The notes: generated from the sequence alone by a model not told the origin. Counted from the first letter of the stretch, positions 43,596 to 52,128 are shown. The stretch: 64,000 nt of DNA from Actinomyces procaprae (GCF_004798665.1 NZ_CP039292.1:2976001-3040000); one strand, 5' to 3'. Numbers and translations are program-made.

Positions 43596-45732
43596 TCAGT
43601 CAGCAACGGTCTTGCGGCTGCGGTGCAGGAGCAGGCCCGACGCGAACAGGCCCGCCGCAAGCATGGTTACCGTGGTGCCCGCGAAGCCGGTCTTGGCCAG
43701 GCTCTTGGAGGAGTCGGCGGAGTTGGCGCCGGTGGTTGAGGCGACCTCCGCGCCGGGGTCCGCGGACCCGGCAGACGGCTGCGTGGCCGCGGAACCGGAG
43801 CCAGGCGAACCGTCGTTACCCGAGGTACCTGAGCCGTTTGCGGAGGGACCCGTGGAGGGCTGCCCGGCGGAGCCGCCACCGGCGTTGCTCGTGGGAGCGG
43901 TGGAGGGGTCGGTGCCGGGGTCCGAGGTGCCGCCGGTCGACGCATCCGTCGGCGCGGTGCTCGGCCCAGCCGACGGGTCATCGGACGGCGCCCCAGGACC
44001 GGTCGACGGCGCGCCAGACGGGTCATCGCCCGGCTCCGAAGTCGGCTCAGTGGACGGCTGCTCCGAGGGCTCAACACCGGGGTCACCGGTCGGGTCCGTG
44101 CTGGGCTCGGCGGATGGGTCGGTCGAAGGCTGGTCCGAGGGCTCTACGGAAGGATCACCCGACGGGTCATCGCCCGGCTCCGAGGTCGGCTCGGCGGACG
44201 GCTGCTCCGTAGGCTCAGCACTCGGCTCCGTCGTGGGACCCGCAGAAGGCTCTACGGACGGCTCAGCAGTGGGGTCGTCACTCGGCTCGGGATCAGGCGT
44301 GTAGTAACCGCCCACTGCGCTCCCGGAACCGGAAGGCACCTCGGCGGTCGCCTCATACACGACGCCGTTGACGGTAAGGCGACTAGTTTGGGATGCTCCA
44401 CCCTTCGAATAGTAGCCAACAGAGCACCAGTCGCCAGGACTTTCCACAGCAAATATAAGGCTCCCACCGCGATCATTTTGATCATAGGTGGCATCGGGGT
44501 AGTACCCTTGATTGAACTCATCATCTGGCGACTCAAGGTCCCACGAGCCATCCCTAGAACAGCTTGGACCGATAAGATACTCGCAAAACAAACCGGTATC
44601 CTCGTCGCACAATCCTAAGATCTCATAAGAGCTAGACCCACTGATCAAAAACGACCAAAGACCAACGCGGTACTCCCCGTCTTGGACCTCAGGGTCGATC
44701 CGCCCAGATATCCCTGCGACGAGTTGCGGATCCGAACCTGATTCGTACTCAATCACGAATTCAGCGTCACCCACGTCTATCCTCGAGGTTCTTTTTACAG
44801 ATCCCTCTTCACCATCCACGAATGGAGCATTAACGAACACCCTGAGCAGCCCATCACTGAGATAATCATATTCCTCAGCGTTCTCATTCAGCACGCACGA
44901 CAACAAGACGTCGCGATAGAAACCCTCAGTGTTTCTTTCGCTACTCTCACAGTGCCCTACCACGACGCCATTTGCGTCCGTAAGATCGAAGTCATAAGAC
45001 CACCCATATCCGAAGTCTCCTCGGACGGTCTCGCCCGCATGCCACGTCATGCCATCCGTAAGGCGAATCTGGAGCTGGTCGCCCGCACGGGGGCTGATAG
45101 CCTCCCAAGAAATCGTTAGCTCCAGATCCGAGAGCGAATCCGTTGTCGGAACCGCCGCCTTGACGTCGGTGACGGTGATGTTGTTGCGGCCGTTCTGACC
45201 TGCCACGGTGGGCGGGGCCGGGTTCTCGGTGGGGGTGCTGGCCTGGCCGGCCTTCGCTGCGGGCTGCGCCTGCGCGGCGGCCGTCTTATCACCGGCTTGT
45301 GCCGCCACGTCCACCGCGTCGGCCTCCTGCTCCGTTTCCGCCGCAGAGTCTTCCTCCGCAACGGCCTCGGCGCCAGCTACGTCATCCGGCTGCGTCTGAG
45401 CCGCATCGCCCTCGGGAGCCTCGGCAGTCTGGGCAGACGCATCGGACGCGTCGACGGCCACAGCCTCTGCCGGAGCCGGTTCGGCCGTATTCTCCGCCTC
45501 ATTGGTCGCGCCCTCCGGGGCCAAGGCCGTGCCTTCAGCGCCCTCCGCGAGTGGAGCCTGAGCCTCGTCACTCGACGCGGCGGCCGCTACGGCAAGTTCC
45601 GCGGCCTCGGTAGTTCCGGCGTCGTCGCCGGGAGTCTCAGCAAGGGCCGGGACGGTCAGGCCGCCCAGACCCAAGAAGAGAGAGAGAGAGAGAGAGTAAG
45701 AGTGCTCTCCGTCTCTTGGGAACGGGGATCAT
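43596..45732 (-). CDS. Cell-wall-anchored surface protein, out of frame at a (CT)10 tract
   Basis: A large secreted surface protein, here split by a frameshift at a repeat. The ATG at 45732 (AAAGG 8 bases upstream) starts MIPVPKRRRALLLSLS, but with ten CT units it runs into a stop 32 codons on. The main frame (43596-45674, about 690 codons) begins inside what would be the signal peptide: LGLGGLTVPALA then ETPGDD. Eleven or eight CT units would join both into a standard signal peptide cleaved after ALA. The order is an Ala/Glu-rich acidic segment, a Cys-containing domain (about 165-460 of the main frame), a PSxEPS-type Pro/Ser/Thr repeat stalk, and LAKTG, hydrophobic helix, RSRK tail for sortase anchoring. 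I recognise no family for the central domain, which looks AT-richer than its surroundings. Confidence 0.8.
45677..45696. repeat. Dinucleotide microsatellite (AG)10 / (CT)10
   Basis: Ten uninterrupted AG units on the plus strand (CT on the coding strand) lie inside the signal-peptide codons of the surface-protein gene. Such tracts are rare in GC-rich genomes and prone to slipped-strand changes, which would switch the reading frame. Confidence 0.95.
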
Positions 45733-45829
45733 CGGTTGTACCTTTCTGGGAGATGGCGCGGGAAACCCACTCAGACGCGAGCGCCCTCCCAACACCAATA
45801 CGATGAAGGCTGAGAACAGCCCCACGAGC

Positions 45830-45858
45830 ATCATCCCCGACCCCATGATTGGTGTCAA
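45830..45858 (-). promoter_or_regulatory. Candidate promoter of the surface-protein gene
   Basis: On the minus strand TTGACA (45858-45853), a perfect -35, is followed after 17 bases by GATGAT (45835-45830), a 4/6 match to the -10 consensus. Transcription would start about 90 bases before the ATG at 45732. Confidence 0.55.
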
Positions 45859-45917
45859 CTAGTTAACGATTATCTGTAAGCGCCCTGTGCCGAACCCAAC
45901 ACTCCGCCCCAGCGCGC

Positions 45918-46670
45918 CTAGTAGCAGGCGAGCGGCCCCGATGGGCCGTCGATCACCTGGATGGGGGTGCCGAAGACGGCGGTGAGCACGTCGTCACGCA
46001 TGATCTCCGCCGGCGGGCCGAAGCGGAACACGCCGCCGTCCCTGAGGGCGCAGATCCGATCGGCGTAGCGGGCCGCGAAGTTGATGTCGTGCAGGACAAT
46101 CAGCACGGTGCGGCCGAACTCCTTGGCGGCGCGCTCCAGGTGGTTCATCATCTCCACGCTGTGGGCGATGTCGAGGTTGTTCAGGGGCTCGTCCAGCAGC
46201 ACGTAGTCGGTCTCCTGGCACAGCACCATGGCCACGTAGGCGCGCTGCCGCTGTCCGCCGGAGAGCTCGTCCAGGTGGCGGCTCTCCAACTCGTCCAGGC
46301 CGAAGAAGTCGATGTAGCGGGAGATGATGCGCTCGTCGTCGACGGTGAGCCGCCCGCGGGAGTAGGGGAAGCGTCCGAAGCCGACCAGCTGGCGCACGGT
46401 CAGCCGGGTGATGAAGTGGTTCTCCTGCCGCAGGATGGACAGCACCCGGGCCAGGTCCGCCGACTTGGTGGAGGACACGTCCAGCCCGGCCACACGCACG
46501 GCACCCTCGTCGATCCCCAGCAGCCGCCCTACCATGGTCAACAGGGTGGACTTGCCGGCGCCGTTGGGGCCGATGAAGGCGGTGATGCCGCCGGCGGGCA
46601 GGTCCAGCGTCACCGGGCCGATTGACACCTCGCTGTTGTAGACCTTGCGCACTTCGTCCAGCTCGATCAC
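45918..46670 (-). CDS. Siderophore ABC transporter ATPase (YclP/FecE type)
   Basis: This is a 250-aa cytoplasmic ATPase that powers ferric-siderophore import. It shows Walker A (GPNGAGKST), the signature LSGGQRQR, Walker B (YVLLDEP) and the switch His in VLHD. The start is GTG at 46670, overlapping the permease stop as GTGA. The protein resembles YclP/CeuD-type ATPases of catecholate systems. Its last 218 bases are duplicated at 42725-42942, with the breakpoint just at the stop codon. Confidence 0.92.
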   Translation of the reverse strand: MIELDEVRKVYNSEVSIGPVTLDLPAGGITAFIGPNGAGKSTLLTMVGRLLGIDEGAVRVAGLDVSSTKSADLARVLSILRQENHFITRLTVRQLVGFGRFPYSRGRLTVDDERIISRYIDFFGLDELESRHLDELSGGQRQRAYVAMVLCQETDYVLLDEPLNNLDIAHSVEMMNHLERAAKEFGRTVLIVLHDINFAARYADRICALRDGGVFRFGPPAEIMRDDVLTAVFGTPIQVIDGPSGPLACY

Positions 46671-47812
46671 AGGCGCCCCTTTCTGAGCACGACGGCGAGG
46701 AATACCGAGCCCCCCACCAGCTCGATGATGATGGAGACGACGCCCTGGGCGTAGAACACGTGCCGCATGATGAAGTATGCGCCGGTAAGCACGAGCAGTC
46801 CCAGGCTCGTGGCCATGGGGAACAGGTAGCGGTGGTCGTAGGTGCCCGACAGCTGGTAGGACAGCGTCGCCACTAGGAAGCCGAGGAAGGTCATGGGCCC
46901 CACCAGCGCCGTCGAGGTGGCCATGAGCACCGAGACCAGCACCAGCACGCCGATCGTAGCGCGGGTGTGGTTCAGCCCCAGGGTGGTGGCGGTATCCCGC
47001 CCCAGGGCGAGCACGTTGAGCCGACGCGAGTACGCCAGCAGGGCCGCGGCGCAGACCACCACCAGCGGGATGGCGATCGGGTAGTAGTCGGAGTCGGCGT
47101 TGGCGATGGAGCCGAACAGCCGGGCGGAGAGCAGGTCGAACTCGCTGGGCGTGAGCAGCCGCTGCATGAAGGTGGTCACGCTCCCCAGCCCCGAGCCGAT
47201 GACAATGCCGATCAGCAGCATCGAGTACAGGTTCCGCGTGCCGCCGGTCAGCAGCCAGGAGTACAGCAGTAGGGACAGCCCCACCATGAGCGCCAGCCGC
47301 AGGGCGAACATGGGGGCGGTGCGGGTGGCGGTCAGGCCGGTGGCCCCGAAGAAGAAGATGGTGGCGGTCTGGATGGCCCGGTACAGGGATTCGAATCCCA
47401 TGATCGACGGCGTGATGATGCGGTTTGAGGTGGCGGTCTGGAAGGCGACGGTGGCCAGGGCCTGGCACACGGCCACCACGATCATGGCCACGATGGCGTC
47501 CAGGCGCCGCTCGGCGATCAGCCAGAAACCCCGGGTCCCGGGTGGCATCGGGTTCTTCCAGACCAGCAGGCCGACGGCGAAGCACACGGCCAGGCCGGTG
47601 ACCGCCAGGTAGGTCAGCCACCAGCGACGGCGGGCGGCGGGGGTGGCGAAGGCACCGGAGCGACGGGCGGCACCCGAGCGCCCCGCGGGGCCGGCCGGGG
47701 GGTGCGGGGAAAGGCCGGCCGTGGCTCCGGCTGCGGGCGGGGCTCCGGTGGCCTCGGGGGCCGTCGTCGTCGGGGCGCCCGGGACTGCATAGGCGTGAGA
47801 AGTCATGCTCAT
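46667..47812 (-). CDS. Siderophore ABC transporter permease (YclO/FecD type)
   Basis: This is a 381-aa permease of the FecCD family with an unusually long Ala/Pro/Thr-rich cytoplasmic N-terminus (about 70 residues) before the first membrane segment LTYLAVTGLAVCFAVGLLVW. Family motifs include SRIITPSIMGFESLY-like NRIITPSIMGFESLYRA and the C-terminal LVGGSVFLAVVLRKGR. I start at ATG 47812 (ATGA overlap with the upstream permease); the longer frame reads into that gene. It pairs with the second permease to form the channel. Confidence 0.9.
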   Translation of the reverse strand: MSMTSHAYAVPGAPTTTAPEATGAPPAAGATAGLSPHPPAGPAGRSGAARRSGAFATPAARRRWWLTYLAVTGLAVCFAVGLLVWKNPMPPGTRGFWLIAERRLDAIVAMIVVAVCQALATVAFQTATSNRIITPSIMGFESLYRAIQTATIFFFGATGLTATRTAPMFALRLALMVGLSLLLYSWLLTGGTRNLYSMLLIGIVIGSGLGSVTTFMQRLLTPSEFDLLSARLFGSIANADSDYYPIAIPLVVVCAAALLAYSRRLNVLALGRDTATTLGLNHTRATIGVLVLVSVLMATSTALVGPMTFLGFLVATLSYQLSGTYDHRYLFPMATSLGLLVLTGAYFIMRHVFYAQGVVSIIIELVGGSVFLAVVLRKGRL

Positions 47813-48720
47813 CCCCTCCTGGTCTGGCGGATGATCAGGGCGATGAATACGGCCGCCCCCACCAGGCCCAGCACCACGGCCACCGGGATCTCGAAGGGGG
47901 CGATGATGGTGCGGGCGAGCAGGTCGCAGGCGGTGACAAGGGCGATGCCCACCAGGCACACCCAGGGCAGGTTGGAGCGCAGGTCGTCCCCGCGACGCAT
48001 GGACACCAGGTTCGGCACGATCAGCCCCAGGAAGGGCAGCGAACCGACCACCACGGTGACGGTGCCGGTGGCCACGGCCACCAGTCCGGTACCGATCAGG
48101 ACGGTGCGCCGGTAGTCGACGCCGATGTTGGTGGCCACGTCCTCACCCAGGCCGACGGCGGTGAGGTGGTCGGCGTAGTAGAAGATGGCGGCCACCACCG
48201 CCACCACGATCCACAGCACCTCGTACTGGCCCCGGTACACCGAGGTGAAGCTGCCCTGGAACCACACCCCCAGGGACTGCAGCATGTCGGTCTGAAGCGC
48301 TACGAAGGTGGACACGGCGCTGACCACCGCCCCGAGCATCATGCCGATGATGGGCACCAGCAGGGAGGAGCGCAGGGAGACCCGGCGCAGCAGCAGGAAG
48401 AACACCATGGTGCCCAGGAAGGCGGCCGTCACGGCGCCCGCCATGCGTCCCAGCACGCTGGCCCGCGGGAAGACCACCATCACCGCCAGCAGGCCCAGGC
48501 CCGCCCATTCGGTGGTGCCGGTGGTGGTGGGCTCCACGAAGCGGTTCTGGGTGATCAGCTGCATGACCAGGCCGGACATGCTCATGGCGGCCCCGGCCAG
48601 CACCAGCGCCAGGGTGCGTGGGACGCGGACGTTGCGGAACATCTCCCAGCCGTCGGCGTGGGACAGGATGGAGTACTGGCCGGTGGCCAGGCTCAGACCC
48701 AGCAGAGCCAGGACGACCAC
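47809..48720 (-). CDS. Siderophore ABC transporter permease (YclN/FecC type)
   Basis: This is a FecCD-family permease of at least 303 aa, with the motifs VPRTLALVLAGAAMSMSGLVMQ and GLIVPNLVSMRR. The start is uncertain. GTG at 48720 is the first ordinary start codon in frame, but it cuts into the first membrane helix, and the frame stays open upstream, where GLAVGL would complete that helix. Two ATGs at about 48778 are out of frame. A non-standard start codon or a small sequence error could explain this. It is 104 bases downstream of the binding-protein gene. Confidence 0.85.
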   Translation of the reverse strand: MVVLALLGLSLATGQYSILSHADGWEMFRNVRVPRTLALVLAGAAMSMSGLVMQLITQNRFVEPTTTGTTEWAGLGLLAVMVVFPRASVLGRMAGAVTAAFLGTMVFFLLLRRVSLRSSLLVPIIGMMLGAVVSAVSTFVALQTDMLQSLGVWFQGSFTSVYRGQYEVLWIVVAVVAAIFYYADHLTAVGLGEDVATNIGVDYRRTVLIGTGLVAVATGTVTVVVGSLPFLGLIVPNLVSMRRGDDLRSNLPWVCLVGIALVTACDLLARTIIAPFEIPVAVVLGLVGAAVFIALIIRQTRRG

Positions 48721-48824
48721 CAGCCCGACCGCGAGCCCCCGGCTGACCAGGGGCCCGCGGGTGCGGGTGGTGGCATCATTCGCACGGCGCGGAGTGGCGC
48801 TGCGCTCTTGAAGCTGCCGAGCGC

Positions 48825-49850
48825 TCAGTTCTGGGCACCTTCGAAGGCGTCGGCGATCGAGTTGAGGATCTCGGTGTAGGTGATGATCGACTCGTTGGTG
48901 TAGGTGTCGTCCGGGGCGTAGACGATCTGCCCCGAGCCCACGGCGGTGACGTTCTGCAGGGCGGCGTTACCCGCAATGACATCCGCGGCCGGGGTGTAGT
49001 TCGGGTCGTCCGCGGTGATGGCGGCGTCGCGGTCCATGACGAAGATCCAGTCCGGGTTGGACTCGGCGATCTGCTCCACCGAGACGTCGTCGCCCTGGTG
49101 GTCGTCGGTGGATCCCTGGACATCGAGGGCGGGCTTGAGGTCGAGCAGGTCGAACAGCGGACCCCAGGTGCGTCCGGTGGTGGGGCCGGAGTAGCCGATC
49201 TCGCCGCCGGAGACGATCACGGCCATGACGGTGGAGGAGCCGTCGTAGGCGTTCTTGGCGCGCTCCAGGGCGGCGTCGAAGTCGGCGATGAGCTGGTCGG
49301 CCTCGGCCTCCTTCCCGAACACCTGGCCCAGGGCGGTCACCTGGCGCTTGAGCTCGGCGTCGAAGGGCTCGTCGTCACGCGGGTCAAGGTCGAGCAGTGC
49401 AGCGTCGGGGGTGAGCTCGGCGATGGAGTCGTACTGGTCGGAGAAGCGCTGCCCGACGATCACCAGGTCCGGCTCGGCGGCCACGAGCGCCTCCAGGTCG
49501 GGCTCGCGGTGGTTGCCCATGTCCGCGACGTCGTCGCCGGAGTAGGCGGTGATGGAGGAGGGGATGAGCTGCTTCGGAGCAGCAACCAGAGGCACCCCCC
49601 AGTCGGCGAGCACCTCGAAGGTGCGGTTATCGGTGGATGCCGCCCGCTGCACGGGCAGGGCGACCTCCACGCTGCCGTGGTTGTCCTCGATGGTGACCGC
49701 GGACGCCTGGGTGGATGCCTGAGAGGCGGCGGCCGTCGCGGATCCGTCGGCTGCGGCGGTGGATGCGGTGTCGGCGGACCCGGAGCAGCCGGCGAGCACG
49801 AGGCTCACGGCGGCCGACAGGGTCAGGAGCGCAGGGAGCTTGCGAGACAT
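48825..49850 (-). CDS. Ferric-siderophore binding lipoprotein (YclQ/CeuE type)
   Basis: This is a 341-aa lipoprotein with lipobox LVLAGC and a Ser/Ala linker, followed by the class III binding-protein fold with a single connecting helix. The motif TDNRTFEVLADWGVPLVAAP and the segment AYSGDDVADMGNHREPDLE fit the catecholate-siderophore group (YclQ, CeuE, FatB). The ATG at 49850 has AAGGAAG upstream. It is the first gene of the operon binding protein, permease, permease, ATPase, and lies downstream of an iron-box-like palindrome. Confidence 0.9.
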   Translation of the reverse strand: MSRKLPALLTLSAAVSLVLAGCSGSADTASTAAADGSATAAASQASTQASAVTIEDNHGSVEVALPVQRAASTDNRTFEVLADWGVPLVAAPKQLIPSSITAYSGDDVADMGNHREPDLEALVAAEPDLVIVGQRFSDQYDSIAELTPDAALLDLDPRDDEPFDAELKRQVTALGQVFGKEAEADQLIADFDAALERAKNAYDGSSTVMAVIVSGGEIGYSGPTTGRTWGPLFDLLDLKPALDVQGSTDDHQGDDVSVEQIAESNPDWIFVMDRDAAITADDPNYTPAADVIAGNAALQNVTAVGSGQIVYAPDDTYTNESIITYTEILNSIADAFEGAQN

Positions 49851-49920
49851 GTCTTCCTTCGGGGTGGTAGGGCTCGCGCGGCGCGGGACGCGCGCGAGTG
49901 GCACAGGCGCGCCCAACCCG

Positions 49921-49952
49921 TTAGGTCAGGTTCGCCTACGTAAGGCAAACCT
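49921..49952. promoter_or_regulatory. DtxR/IdeR-like iron box
   Basis: AGGTTCGCCT (49928-49937) and AGGCAAACCT (49943-49952) form a 10-bp inverted repeat with one mismatch around ACGTA, preceded by TTAGGTC. The TTAGG/CCTAA-like half-sites resemble DtxR-family operators, and the site is 71-100 bases before the siderophore binding-protein start. Confidence 0.55.
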
Positions 49953-50001
49953 ATGCCACACACGCGTCTGTTCACAAGCGCCCGCCTCCCCCGCTCACAC
50001 C

Positions 50002-50068
50002 CCGAGATCGGTAGATCTTACGTACCGAGGTCGGTAGTTGTTACGTACCGAGGTCGGTTGATATGGCG
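50002..50068. repeat. Tandem repeat array B (3 units, 23 bp, core CCGAGGTCGG)
   Basis: Units begin at 50002 (CCGAGATCGG), 50025 and 50048 (CCGAGGTCGG), each followed by a spacer such as TAGATCTTACGTA. The array ends 10 bases from the stop codon of the binding protein at 50079. The spacer sequence is nearly the same as that of the array at 60802, read on the opposite strand. Confidence 0.85.
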
Positions 50069-50078
50069 GCAGCACCCC

Positions 50079-51296
50079 TCACGACGCCGAGGCGGAGGCC
50101 TCCGGACTCGCATCAGGACTCGCGGTAGCGCTCGCCGCAGCCGTCGCCGCAGCCCTCCCAGCCTCGATGGCCGCGACGATGTCGGGAACATGATTCTCAC
50201 AGCACCACGGCAGCGACAGCGGGGACGCGGCCGCAACGCTCGCGGCAGCTACCGGATCGGTGACCAGCAGCGCCGCACCCGATGCGACCGCCGGGATCCG
50301 CGACAGGCGGTTATCGCCCCTGATGGTCTCGACGACGGTCGCGTCCTCGACCTGAGCCCAGAACAGGTCGGCCTCCAGCTCGGCAGCGTCATCAAGCGAG
50401 TACTCCACCGTGAGCGCGTCCGTTGCGCCCACTCCGGCAGCGACGGCGGCCGGCGCCGGCCGCAGCCCCAGTTGCTCCAGGAACTGTGAGCGCGTGTCCG
50501 TGGACGTGTACAGAGAGATGGACGGATGACCGGGATCGAGGTCGGCGGCCACGTAGCTGGCCCCCGCCAGAGCCGGATTGGCGGTGGCCGTGGAGGTGAC
50601 CAGGAAGGTGGTGGCGTTGACCAGGGCCTCGGCCGCCGCGGAGCGGCCCAGCGCCCTGCCGACGGCGACCGTGACCGCCTCCCAGGAGGCACCGTACGCG
50701 ATGGCCCCCGGCGGGTAGGCCAGCGTGGGGGCGACGGCGGACAGCCGCTGATACTCCGCCTCGGTCATGCCCGAGTTCACCCCCAGAATCAGGTCCGGCT
50801 CAAGGGCGGCGATAGCGTCGACGTCGATTCCATCCACCGCCGCGTACAGGGCCGGGGCGTCGTCGGCGTCCCAGCCGGAGCCGAGTGCCTCAAGCGCCTC
50901 GGTGGTCCAGGGGTGGGCATCCTCGCCTTCGCCGTCTGCGGACGCGGCCGGCATTCCGACCGGCACCACACCGAGCGAGATGACGACGTCGGCATCCACC
51001 CAGGAGACCGTGGCGACACGGGTGGGTTCGGCAGCAATCGTGGTGGAACCGAAGGCGTGCTCAATGGTGATGGGGAACGACTCAGTGGCGCCCTGGGAGG
51101 CATTACCGGCAGCGGCGGAGGAGCCTGCGGCGCCACTGCCGCTGGACGCGCAGGCCGCCAGCAGCGCGGCCGCACCCGCGACGGCGGCACTCGCCAGCAG
51201 GCTGCGACGGCTCAGGCGGCGGTCACGGGAGTCGCCGACGCGATCGGCGCGGCGAGCTCGGTCGGCGGACTCGGCGGAGGCGGAATAACCAGCCAA
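50079..51296 (-). CDS. Orphan iron-siderophore binding lipoprotein (FepB/FhuD-like)
   Basis: This is a 405-aa class III binding protein without adjacent permease or ATPase genes. It starts with TTG at 51296 (GGGAGGG 8 bases upstream). A hydrophilic Arg/Ser-rich leader precedes a Tat-like SRRSLLASAAVAG motif and the lipobox LLAAC, so the signal sequence is unusually long. The core motifs TIEHAFGSTTIAAEPTRVAT and ALEPDLILGVNSG are typical of iron-siderophore receptors. The C-terminus is an Ala/Ser/Pro tail (ASATASPDASPEAS). It may share the permeases of the neighbouring YclNOP-like system. Confidence 0.85.
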   Translation of the reverse strand: MAGYSASAESADRARRADRVGDSRDRRLSRRSLLASAAVAGAAALLAACASSGSGAAGSSAAAGNASQGATESFPITIEHAFGSTTIAAEPTRVATVSWVDADVVISLGVVPVGMPAASADGEGEDAHPWTTEALEALGSGWDADDAPALYAAVDGIDVDAIAALEPDLILGVNSGMTEAEYQRLSAVAPTLAYPPGAIAYGASWEAVTVAVGRALGRSAAAEALVNATTFLVTSTATANPALAGASYVAADLDPGHPSISLYTSTDTRSQFLEQLGLRPAPAAVAAGVGATDALTVEYSLDDAAELEADLFWAQVEDATVVETIRGDNRLSRIPAVASGAALLVTDPVAAASVAAASPLSLPWCCENHVPDIVAAIEAGRAAATAAASATASPDASPEASASAS

Positions 51297-51449
51297 TGAC
51301 GACCCTCCCTTCGGTCTCGTCCCTGGCGCCGGGCACACGGCGCACACGGGCCGCATTCGGGAGCATCTTCCTACGCGCGGCCGCCGTCCAGCAAGGCCGC
51401 TGCACCGGCCGAACCGCTTCACGGCTCCGCGCCCCCCCCCGCACGAGAA

Positions 51450-51499
51450 GTGCCGAGCGCCACACCGGCATCGATAACGAATCACACATTTCTCGGCAC
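51450..51499. repeat. Inverted repeat near a C9 run
   Basis: GTGCCGAG (51450-51457) pairs with CTCGGCAC (51492-51499) in the gap between the divergent genes at 50079 and 51574. A run of nine C lies just beside it at 51432-51440. No gene is visible in the 277-base gap. Confidence 0.45.
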
Positions 51500-51573
51500 G
51501 TCTTTCTCTTGCCCTGTTCGTCACCTCAGCGAAATACTGGAGCAGAACCCAAGCCCCTCCCAGGAGTCAACTC

Positions 51574-52128
51574 GTGGCAGACAGCAAGGCAAACAAGAAG
51601 AACGAGCCCACGCCCCACTCCAAGTTCTACTGGCTCCTTACCATCCTCGGGGCGATCATCGGCGTCGTGGGGATCATCGCCCTACTGGCATGGATCACCT
51701 CCAACTCAAGTGGAGGCGCACGCGTTCCGCGCCTGCTGCTGGCGCTGCCGCTACTGGTCTCACTGGCCGTCGCCTGGATGATCGACGCCACCATCGTGGA
51801 GAAGGCTCCTCAGCTGGTGCGCAAGAAGGACCGCGCACTGCTGGCGGCGAAGCTCGGGCACGACCCCGTCACCGGGGCGCCCCTCACCGCCGCCTATGGG
51901 CAAGCCGGGGCCTACCCCGCCCCGCCTCAGCCCACGGCGCCGGGATACGGCTACGGGCAGGCGCCCGCCTACGGTGCGCCGACAACGCCGCAGCCCGCGC
52001 CCGCAAGCCCCGGTTACGGCTACGGCCAGTCCCCTGCGCCTCAGTCCCCTGCGCCCCAGTCCCCGTCCCAGGCAGCCCCCCAGAGTTATGGGCAGATGGG
52101 GTACGGACAGGTCCCGCCCGGCCAGTGA
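51574..52128 (+). CDS. Small membrane protein with Pro/Gly/Tyr-rich tail
   Basis: This is a 184-aa protein of unknown function. After 17 hydrophilic residues come two membrane segments (FYWLLTILGAIIGVVGIIAL and LLLALPLLVSLAVAWMI), a basic linker, the motif AAKLGHDPVTGAP and a C-terminal third rich in Pro, Gly, Tyr and Gln (GYGYGQAPAYG). GTG 51574 has CAGGAG upstream. The next gene encodes a shorter paralogue with the same design. Such tails are seen in actinobacterial membrane proteins but their role here is unknown. Confidence 0.75.
   Translation: MADSKANKKNEPTPHSKFYWLLTILGAIIGVVGIIALLAWITSNSSGGARVPRLLLALPLLVSLAVAWMIDATIVEKAPQLVRKKDRALLAAKLGHDPVTGAPLTAAYGQAGAYPAPPQPTAPGYGYGQAPAYGAPTTPQPAPASPGYGYGQSPAPQSPAPQSPSQAAPQSYGQMGYGQVPPGQ

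Noticed and set aside
45637..45858. Separate 73-residue hydrophobic protein
   Set aside because: Its second half is the out-of-frame start of the surface protein; upstream ATGs lie within the likely promoter, so it is better explained as the OFF-phase product.
42015..46134. Prophage or integrative conjugative element
   Set aside because: No integrase, excisionase, relaxase or phage structural gene is visible; the evidence only supports an IS remnant and a duplication.
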